Assembly (NCBI GenBank): GCA_033720955.1
Contig: JAWWBN010000184.1
Coordinates: 1-7,800 of the forward strand
Direction: 5' to 3'
DNA: 7,800 nt
DNA from: JAWWBN01 sp033720955
GTDB lineage: Bacteria > Acidobacteriota > Thermoanaerobaculia > Multivoradales > JAHEKO01
A program made the translations under genes and the position numbers. The notes under the pieces were generated by a model. It worked only from the letters and a program-made list of their open reading frames with translations. It searched no databases and was not told where the DNA came from. This document shows, piece after piece, positions 1 through 6,788 of the stretch. Position 1 is the stretch's first letter. Every line of letters begins with the position of its first letter.

Positions 1-1196
1 CGGGCCAGCGCCGCGGCGGCGGCTCGGATCCCCTCGACGATCTCCTCGTCGGGGATGGCGAAGCAGGTCCGCAGATAGCCGTCCTGGCAGAAGGCCTGGC
101 CCGAGAGGGCGATGACGCCCGCCTCCTCCAGCAGGTAGCGGGCGACGTCGTCGGAGGAGCGGAGGGTCTCGCCCGTGGGGGTGCGGCGGCCGAAGCAGGC
201 GGTCACGTCCCAGAAGGAGTAGAAGGTGGCCGGGGTGGGCCAGACCTCGACGTGGGCCAGCGCGGCGGCCTCCCGGTGCAGGAGGCCGCGCTTCCTCTCC
301 AGCGAGTCGCGCAGCTCGTTGTCGTACGGGGCGGTGATCGCCGCCAGGGCGGCGTGCTGGGCCGGCAGGGCCGGGCCGGAGGTGTAGTGGCTCTGCAGGT
401 TCACCATCGCCCGCGTGACGTCCTCGGGACCCACGGTCCAGCCGATCCTCAAGCCCCCCGTGCGGCGGAAGTTCTTCGAGATCCCGTCCACCTGGATCAG
501 CCACGGCCGGGTCGCGCGATCCACGCGCGGCGCGGGGTAGGCGGCGCCGTCGAAGAGGAGTTTCCAGTAGAGGCGGTCCAGCAGGAAGTAGACCTCGTGC
601 TCGACGCAGACGGCGAGCAGCTCCTCCACCTCGCCGGGGTCGTAGAGCTGCCCCGTGGGGTTGCACGGATTGTTGAGCAGGAAGATCTTGGCGTCGGGTC
701 GCAAGGCCAGGTTGCGCTCCAGATCCTCGGCGGCGATCTTCAGGTGGCCGGCGGCGCCGCGGCCGGGCAGGACCATCACCGGAAAGGCGTAGGCGGCCAC
801 CGCCAGGGGCTGGTAGCTCACCCACGGGGCCGCGTCGAGCAGGATGCAGTCGGCCGGGTCACAGATCGCCAGGAAGACGTTGAAGAGGCTCTGCTTGGCT
901 CCGGTGGTGACTACCACGCTCGAGGCGTCGTACTCCCCGGCGAGCCCCATCCAGTCGAGGGCCGCGGCCCGCAGCTCCACCAGCCCGGCGGGGTCGCCGT
1001 ACCCGGTGAGGCCCTCCCGGTAGGCGTGCTGCGCCGCCTCGCCGATGTGCGGCGCCAGCGGGCCCTTGGTCTCGCCCAGGCCGAAGTCGTAGACCGGCAG
1101 GCCGCGCCGCCGGCGCTCGACGGCGACGTCCTTGAGCGCCAGGGTCAGCGAAGGCCGGAACTTGGACATCTTCGCCGCGACACGCTGGCGAGTCAT
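1..1196 (-). CDS. Class I/II PLP-dependent aminotransferase (aspartate aminotransferase fold), C-terminal end cut by window
   Basis: This is a fold-type I pyridoxal-phosphate aminotransferase, probably cytoplasmic, moving an amino group between an amino acid and a 2-oxo acid. The frame runs 398 codons from ATG at 1196 to the window edge; family members are about 400 residues, so only a few residues are missing. Visible motifs: a GYGDPAG segment followed by an ELR helix in the N-terminal third; NNPCNPTG at 175-182, where Asn179 should contact the cofactor; LLDRLY at 205-210, where Asp207 and Tyr210 match the pyridine-N and O3' ligands; SKNFRRTGG with Schiff-base Lys241; and YLRTCFA with Arg376, the expected substrate-carboxylate arginine. 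The Lys241-to-Arg250 spacing is nine residues, where eight is usual. The ATG is supported by a good Shine-Dalgarno sequence just upstream. The gene is divergent from mutL. Substrate cannot be read from the sequence; aspartate, aromatic or other amino acids are all possible. Confidence 0.93.
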   Translation of the reverse strand, partial: MTRQRVAAKMSKFRPSLTLALKDVAVERRRRGLPVYDFGLGETKGPLAPHIGEAAQHAYREGLTGYGDPAGLVELRAAALDWMGLAGEYDASSVVVTTGAKQSLFNVFLAICDPADCILLDAAPWVSYQPLAVAAYAFPVMVLPGRGAAGHLKIAAEDLERNLALRPDAKIFLLNNPCNPTGQLYDPGEVEELLAVCVEHEVYFLLDRLYWKLLFDGAAYPAPRVDRATRPWLIQVDGISKNFRRTGGLRIGWTVGPEDVTRAMVNLQSHYTSGPALPAQHAALAAITAPYDNELRDSLERKRGLLHREAAALAHVEVWPTPATFYSFWDVTACFGRRTPTGETLRSSDDVARYLLEEAGVIALSGQAFCQDGYLRTCFAIPDEEIVEGIRAAAAALA

Positions 1197-1202
1197 GAGC
1201 GG

Positions 1203-1210
1203 TCCTTTCC
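1203..1210 (-). promoter_or_regulatory. Shine-Dalgarno sequence of the aminotransferase
   Basis: On the minus strand GGAAAGGA lies six bases before the ATG at 1196, a good ribosome-binding site that fixes the start. Just upstream in the mRNA, bases 1210-1226 can form a 6-bp GC stem (CGGGGC with GCCCCG) around a 5-base loop, touching the edge of the site. In DNA this rich in G and C such a stem may be chance. Confidence 0.7.
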
Positions 1211-1253
1211 GGGGCGGACGGCCCCGTCTCCGTGGCGGATCGGCTTCCGGGCC

Positions 1254-1259
1254 ATGATA
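1254..1259 (-). promoter_or_regulatory. Possible -10 box for the aminotransferase
   Basis: On the minus strand TATCAT matches the TATAAT consensus at five of six positions and would give a leader of roughly 45-50 bases. No recognisable -35 box sits 16-18 bases upstream. It lies about 12 bases from the plus-strand -10-like box of mutL, so the two promoters would overlap back to back. Weak evidence. Confidence 0.3.
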
Positions 1260-1270
1260 CCCGGCCCCGC

Positions 1271-1276
1271 TACAAT
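1271..1276 (+). promoter_or_regulatory. -10-like box immediately before mutL
   Basis: TACAAT matches the -10 consensus at five of six positions. Its last base is six bases before the GTG at 1283, so transcription would begin at or next to the start codon, giving a leaderless mRNA. No clear -35 box is seen 16-18 bases upstream. The box also argues against the longer mutL start at 1232, since it would then lie inside the coding region. Confidence 0.5.
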
Positions 1277-1282
1277 CGAGAG

Positions 1283-3070
<1,788 letters not shown>

Positions 3071-3086
3071 GAGCGGCGGGGGCGGC

Positions 3087-3092
3087 TAGAAT
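3087..3092 (+). promoter_or_regulatory. -10-like box immediately before rnc
   Basis: TAGAAT lies in the 28-base gap between mutL and rnc, six bases before the rnc ATG at 3099. The geometry is identical to the box before mutL. No Shine-Dalgarno sequence is visible in the gap and no clear -35 box upstream. If used, it would give a leaderless rnc mRNA and let rnc be transcribed independently of mutL. Confidence 0.45.
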
Positions 3093-3098
3093 CCGGCC

Positions 3099-3818
3099 AT
3101 GGCGCAGGGCCGCATGCTGGACCGGCTCCGGCGGGGCCGGTCCGACGACCCGACGGCGGCCCTGGAGCGCCGGCTGGGGGTCCGCTTCCGCGATCGAAGC
3201 CTGCTCGAAAGGGCCCTGACCCACTCCTCGTACGCCAACGAGAAGGGGCTCCCGGCCGACAACGAGCGGCTCGAGTTCCTGGGCGACGCGGTCCTCGGGT
3301 TGCTGGCCTCCGAGTGGCTCTTCGCCGCCGAGCCGGAGCTGGCGGAGGGGCCGCTCACGGCGGGTCGGAGCGGCCTGGTGAGCGGGCCGACGCTGGCGCG
3401 GTTCGCCGAGGAGATCGAGCTGGGCGCGGCGCTGCGGCTGGGGGTGGGGGAGGAGCGCAGCGGCGGCCGGGTCAAGGAGTCGCTCCTCGCCGCCACCTTC
3501 GAGGCGGTGCTGGGGGCGCTCTACCTGGACCGCGGCCTCGAGGCGGCGCGGCGGCTGGCGCAACGTCTGTTCGAGAGCGCCGCCGACGCCGAGGAGGCCG
3601 AGCTGCCGGCCGACGCCAAGAGCCGTCTGCAGGAGCGGGTCCAGGCACGCGGCGGCGAGCTGCCGGTCTACCGGCTGCTGGAGGAGAGCGGCCCCGACCA
3701 CGACAAGCGGTTCCGCGTGGAGTGCCGGGTGGGCGATCAGTCCGCGGTGGGGGAGGGGCGGACCAAGAAGCGCGCCGAGACCCGGGCCGCCGCGGAACTC
3801 CTGGCGCGGCTTCCATGA
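3099..3818 (+). CDS. rnc: Ribonuclease III
   Basis: RNase III is the cytoplasmic endonuclease that cleaves double-stranded RNA, acting in rRNA precursor processing and mRNA turnover as a homodimer. The product is 239 residues, close to the usual 220-240. The nuclease domain has the signature NERLEFLGD at 55-63, so Glu56, Glu59 and Asp63 match Glu38, Glu41 and Asp45 of E. coli. The second metal-site segment reads LLAATFEAVLGALYLD. Glu135 matches E. coli Glu117, but the position of E. coli Asp114 is Ala132, a departure from the usual LADxxEA. The C-terminal double-stranded-RNA-binding domain covers about 173-238 and has the GEGRTKKRAE and AAAELL segments typical of that fold. The N-terminus is about 18 residues longer than E. 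coli, with Met6 as a possible later start. The stop codon overlaps the start of the downstream exporter gene, so the two are probably co-transcribed and translationally coupled. Confidence 0.96.
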   Translation: MAQGRMLDRLRRGRSDDPTAALERRLGVRFRDRSLLERALTHSSYANEKGLPADNERLEFLGDAVLGLLASEWLFAAEPELAEGPLTAGRSGLVSGPTLARFAEEIELGAALRLGVGEERSGGRVKESLLAATFEAVLGALYLDRGLEAARRLAQRLFESAADAEEAELPADAKSRLQERVQARGGELPVYRLLEESGPDHDKRFRVECRVGDQSAVGEGRTKKRAETRAAAELLARLP

Positions 3819-4693
3819 GCGGCGCGCGCCCTCTCGCCCTGGTCGGCGCCTTCCTCGCCCTGGTGTTGATCTGGGGAAGCACCTGGGGCGCCATCCGGGT
3901 GGGGCTCGGGGGGATCCCGCCCTACACCGGGGTCTCGCTGCGCTTCGGGCTGGCGGCGCTGGTGCTGTTCGCCACGGCCCGGGCCCTGGGGGTGAAGCTC
4001 CAGTACGGGCCGCGGGTGCGGATGCTCTGGATCGTCGAGACCGTCTTCGGCTTCTGCATCTCCTACGGCGTCGTCTACTGGGCCGAGGACCAGGGCGTGC
4101 CCTCGGGGCTCGGCTCCGTCCTCTTCGCCACCTTTCCCCTCTTCGTCGCGCTGCTGGCATGGATCTGGCTGGCGGGCGAGCGGCCCACGCCGGCCGGGGT
4201 GGTCGGTCTGCTGCTCGGCTTCGGCGGCGTGCTGCTCATCTTCTCCGACGACCTCGCCACGGGCGGCGACCCGCGGGTGCTGTTCGCCAGCGTGCTCTTC
4301 CTGCTGTCGCCGGCGGCCGCGGCGGTGGCGCACGTGGTGGTCAAGCGCTACGGGGGCGGCATCCACCCCATCAACCTGGCGGCGCCGCCGATGGCCGCCT
4401 GCGGGGTGATCATGGGAGCCGTGGCGCTCGCGGTCGAGGGGGAGCGGGAGGTGGTCTTCGACGCCGTCTCGGTGGGGGCTCTCCTCTACCTCGCGATCTT
4501 CGGGTCGGCGGTCACCTTCACCCTCTACTACTGGCTCCTGGCGCGGGCGACGGCGACGCGGGTGGCTCTCGTCACCTACGGGATTCCGGTGGTCGCGCTC
4601 TTTCTCGGCACGGTCTTTCTGCACGAGCCGCTCACCGCGAAGACGGTGACCGGGGCCGCCCTGGTCATCGGCGGCGTCGCCCTGGCGAGCTAG
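3815..4693 (+). CDS. EamA/DMT-superfamily transporter, ten membrane helices
   Basis: This is an inner-membrane protein of the drug/metabolite transporter superfamily, whose members export amino acids or other small metabolites. It has 292 residues, matching the standard ten-helix form built from two EamA repeats (about residues 8-140 and 155-290). The N-terminus is a hydrophobic helix followed by LIWGSTWGAIRVGL, the tryptophan-glycine signature seen at the end of helix 1 in this family. The last helices (VALVTYGIPVVALFLGTVF, then HEPLTAKTVTGAALVIGGVAL) have the typical end of the second repeat, including the HEPLT loop. The ATG at 3815 overlaps the rnc TGA in ATGA. No strong ribosome-binding site is visible, so it probably depends on translation of rnc. 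The substrate cannot be assigned. Pairing with rnc looks positional rather than functional. Confidence 0.92.
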   Translation: MSGARPLALVGAFLALVLIWGSTWGAIRVGLGGIPPYTGVSLRFGLAALVLFATARALGVKLQYGPRVRMLWIVETVFGFCISYGVVYWAEDQGVPSGLGSVLFATFPLFVALLAWIWLAGERPTPAGVVGLLLGFGGVLLIFSDDLATGGDPRVLFASVLFLLSPAAAAVAHVVVKRYGGGIHPINLAAPPMAACGVIMGAVALAVEGEREVVFDAVSVGALLYLAIFGSAVTFTLYYWLLARATATRVALVTYGIPVVALFLGTVFLHEPLTAKTVTGAALVIGGVALAS

Positions 4694-4712
4694 CGGCGAG
4701 ACGCCTCGGCAG

Positions 4713-4739
4713 GGCCGCGAGGGGTCCGGCTCGCAGGCC
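4713..4739 (+). terminator. Candidate terminator hairpin after the exporter gene
   Basis: GGCCGCGAG (4713-4721) can pair with CTCGC-A-GGCC (4730-4739), giving a 9-bp GC stem with one bulged A and an 8-base loop, 20 bases after the stop at 4693. The only T run follows about nine bases later (4749-4752) and belongs to the operator, so it is not a classic intrinsic terminator. It sits where the mutL-rnc-exporter transcript should end. Confidence 0.35.
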
Positions 4740-4748
4740 GCGGAAGTG

Positions 4749-4768
4749 TTTTGACCCGCCGGTCAAAA
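4749..4768 (+). promoter_or_regulatory. Perfect inverted repeat, candidate TetR-type operator
   Basis: TTTTGACC (4749-4756), the spacer CGCC, and GGTCAAAA (4761-4768) form a perfect 8-4-8 inverted repeat. The left arm contains the whole -35 hexamer, so a dimeric repressor bound here would block RNA polymerase. Short dyads of this kind are typical of TetR-family repressors, several of which control acyl-CoA dehydrogenase and other fatty-acid degradation genes and respond to acyl-CoA. No regulator gene lies in the window, so the partner is unknown. As a hairpin it would have only a 4-base loop, but it lies upstream of the predicted transcription start, so a DNA site is more likely than an RNA structure. 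Confidence 0.7.
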
Positions 4769-4780
4769 TCGGGGTACAAT
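4751..4780 (+). promoter_or_regulatory. Sigma-70-type promoter of the acyl-CoA dehydrogenase gene
   Basis: TTGACC (4751-4756) and TACAAT (4775-4780) are each one mismatch from the -35 and -10 consensus, with an 18-base spacer. Transcription should start near 4786-4788, giving a leader of about 25 bases that carries the ribosome-binding site. This is the best promoter in the window, and its A+T content stands out from the surroundings. The -35 box lies inside the left arm of the inverted repeat. Confidence 0.75.
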
Positions 4781-4796
4781 ACGCCGGAGGCCACCC

Positions 4797-4805
4797 AGAG
4801 GAGGA
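4797..4805 (+). promoter_or_regulatory. Shine-Dalgarno sequence of the acyl-CoA dehydrogenase gene
   Basis: AGAGGAGGA lies five bases before ATG 4811. It selects this start over the in-frame TTG at 4751, which would add 20 residues read through the promoter itself. Confidence 0.85.
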
Positions 4806-4810
4806 CCGCC

Positions 4811-6724
4811 ATGCCCGAAGTCAAGTCCCGCCAGGTCACCGAGCAGGAAGCCATGGAGGTCGCCGAGGCCTCTCGCCAGACGGAGTGGACCCAGCCGAGC
4901 TTCATGAAGGAGCTGTTCCTCGGGAGATTCCGGCTGGACCTGATCCACCCCTACCCCCTGCGGGGCGAGCGGCGCCCGGAGTTCGAGGCCTTCTACCAGG
5001 CGATGAGCCAGTTCCTCGCGAACGAGGTGGACCCTGCGGAGATCGACCGGACGGGCGAGTACCCGGAGCACGTGCTGGACGGTCTGCGCAAGCTGGGCGC
5101 CTTCGGCATGAAGATCCCCAAGGAGTACGGCGGTCTGGGCTTCTACCACCGCGAGTACCAGGAGGTGATGCAGCTCCTGGGGAGCTGGGACGGCAACCTC
5201 TCCGCCCTGCTGTCGGCCCACCAGTCGATCGGCGTCCCGCAGCCGCTGAAGCTGTTCGGCAGCGACGAGCTCAAGAAGGAGTACCTGCCGCGCTGCGCCC
5301 GGGGCGAGATCTCCGCGTTCGCCCTCACCGAGCCGGACGTGGGCTCCGACCCGGCGCGGCTGGCCACCACGGCCGAGCGCACCCCGGAGGGCGACTACCT
5401 GCTCAACGGCACGAAGCTCTGGTGCACCAACGGCACCCTGGCCGATCTCCTGGTGGTGATGGCCCGGCAGCCGGAGAGCGGCAAGATCAGCGCCTTCGTG
5501 GTCGAGACCGGCTGGCCGGGCGTCAAGATCGAGGGGCGCTGCCACTTCATGGGTCTGCGCGCCCTCGCCAACGCGGTGATCAGCTTCACCGACGTGCGGG
5601 TGCCGGCAGGCAACCTGATCGGGGAGGAAGGCCGGGGTCTGAAGATCGCGCTGACCACCCTCAACGACGGCCGGCTGATGATCCCCAACGGCTCCGTGGG
5701 CAGCGCCCGCGCGTCGCTCGAGGTCTGCCGCAAGTGGGGCAGCGAGCGGGTGCAGTGGGGCAAGCCGGTCGGCAGGCACGAGGCGGTGACCCACATGATC
5801 GCCGACATGGCCTCCACCACCTTCGCCATGGAGGCGATCGCCCATCTCACGACCGAGATGGCCGACCGCGGCACCTTCGACATCCGGCTGGAGGCCGCGG
5901 CCTGCAAGGAGTGGAACACCGGAAAGACCTGGGGCATCCTCGACGACGCCATGCAGATCCGCGGCGGCCGCGGCTACGAGACGGAGGCCTCGCTGGAGGC
6001 CCGGGGCGAGGTGCCCGTCGCCACCGAGCGCGCGCTGCGCGACTACCGGATCAACAGGATCTTCGAGGGCTCGAGCGAGATCATGCACCTCTTCATGGCC
6101 CGCGAGGCGGTGGACAAGCATCTGCAGGTCGCCGGAGCGCTGATCGACCCGAGGAAGAAGACCGGCGAGAAGGTCAAAGCGCTCTTCGCCGCCGCCGGCT
6201 TCTACGCCTGGTGGTATCCCAGCCGCTGGCTGGGCTGGGGCCGGTGGCCGCGCTACTCCTCCTTCGGCCCGCTGGCCGGCCACCTGCGCTTCGTGGAGCG
6301 CAGCACCCGGAGGCTCTCGCGCCAGATCTTCCACGGCATGAACGTCCACATGGCGAGGCTCCAGAACAAGCAGGCCTTCCTCTTCCGGCTGGTGGACATC
6401 GCCAACGAGCTCTTCGCCATGGCCGCGAGCGTCAGCCGGGCCGAGGCGATGCGGCGTGCCGGCCACGGCGAGGCGGACTCGGCGCGGGAGCTGGCGGACC
6501 TCTTCTGCCGCGACGCCCGGCGCACGGTGAAGCGTCTCTTCCGGGATCTGTGGCGCAACGACGACGGGTTGAAGTACAGGCGCGGCATCAAGGTGCTCGA
6601 GGGCGGCTACTCCTGGCTGGAGGAGGGCGCCATGCCGGCCTACCCTCCGGCCAACTGGAGCCCGCCGGTGGCGCCGGAGAGCGGCGCCGAGCCGGCGCGG
6701 GAGGAGGGCGTCCCGGTCTCCTGA
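4811..6724 (+). CDS. Acyl-CoA dehydrogenase with long C-terminal extension (probably long-chain)
   Basis: A flavoprotein that introduces the alpha-beta double bond into acyl-CoA, the first step of beta-oxidation, passing electrons to electron-transfer flavoprotein. It has 637 residues, against about 380 for the short- and medium-chain enzymes. The core holds the first signature ALTEPDVGSD (171-180), a flavin-binding LNGTKLWCTNG strand, GGRGYE (385-390), and DYRINRIFEGSSEI, where Glu419 is the expected catalytic base. An insertion-like segment (about 390-405) separates GGRGYE from the arginine-rich helix. About 218 residues follow the active-site Glu, as in the very-long-chain/ACAD9-like branch. 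This tail includes an aromatic stretch with YAWWYPSRWLGWG near residue 465 that could touch the membrane, then a helical region. I infer long-chain acyl-CoA substrates from length and layout; this is not proven. The gene is alone, with its own promoter and operator, and no electron-transfer flavoprotein or thiolase gene beside it. Confidence 0.93.
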   Translation: MPEVKSRQVTEQEAMEVAEASRQTEWTQPSFMKELFLGRFRLDLIHPYPLRGERRPEFEAFYQAMSQFLANEVDPAEIDRTGEYPEHVLDGLRKLGAFGMKIPKEYGGLGFYHREYQEVMQLLGSWDGNLSALLSAHQSIGVPQPLKLFGSDELKKEYLPRCARGEISAFALTEPDVGSDPARLATTAERTPEGDYLLNGTKLWCTNGTLADLLVVMARQPESGKISAFVVETGWPGVKIEGRCHFMGLRALANAVISFTDVRVPAGNLIGEEGRGLKIALTTLNDGRLMIPNGSVGSARASLEVCRKWGSERVQWGKPVGRHEAVTHMIADMASTTFAMEAIAHLTTEMADRGTFDIRLEAAACKEWNTGKTWGILDDAMQIRGGRGYETEASLEARGEVPVATERALRDYRINRIFEGSSEIMHLFMAREAVDKHLQVAGALIDPRKKTGEKVKALFAAAGFYAWWYPSRWLGWGRWPRYSSFGPLAGHLRFVERSTRRLSRQIFHGMNVHMARLQNKQAFLFRLVDIANELFAMAASVSRAEAMRRAGHGEADSARELADLFCRDARRTVKRLFRDLWRNDDGLKYRRGIKVLEGGYSWLEEGAMPAYPPANWSPPVAPESGAEPAREEGVPVS

Positions 6725-6737
6725 GGCCGGCGCCCGA

Positions 6738-6762
6738 GGTCCCGGCGGCCGCCGCCGGGGCC
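6738..6762 (+). terminator. Strong GC hairpin between the dehydrogenase and rimO, possible terminator
   Basis: CCCGGCG (6741-6747) pairs perfectly with CGCCGGG (6753-6759) around a 5-base loop. A G-T pair and two G-C pairs extend the stem to 10 bp (6738-6762). It begins 14 bases after the dehydrogenase stop. No T tract follows, so intrinsic termination would be inefficient; it may instead protect the 3' end of the mRNA, or be chance in GC-rich DNA. Confidence 0.4.
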
Positions 6763-6774
6763 CGCACCCTCTGG

Positions 6775-6780
6775 TAGACT
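6775..6780 (+). promoter_or_regulatory. -10-like box before rimO
   Basis: TAGACT matches the -10 consensus at four of six positions and lies eight bases before the rimO ATG, with no Shine-Dalgarno sequence between. It repeats the arrangement before mutL and rnc, but is the weakest of the three. No -35 box is recognisable. Confidence 0.35.
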
Positions 6781-6788
6781 CGCCCGCC

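Noticed and set aside
1232..1282. Longer mutL start at GTG 1232
   Set aside because: It adds 17 residues with no family match and would place the TACAAT box inside the coding region; the start at 1283 aligns with the conserved MutL N-terminus.
4751..4810. Longer acyl-CoA dehydrogenase start at TTG 4751
   Set aside because: The extra 20 codons read through the -35 box, the operator and the Shine-Dalgarno sequence; ATG 4811 has an excellent ribosome-binding site.
4159..6777. An 872-codon open frame on the plus strand in a different frame from the acyl-CoA dehydrogenase
   Set aside because: It starts inside the exporter gene, overlaps the dehydrogenase throughout and reads as Gly/Arg/Pro/Ala-rich low-complexity protein with no family motifs. 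It is a shadow caused by the scarcity of stop codons in GC-rich DNA.
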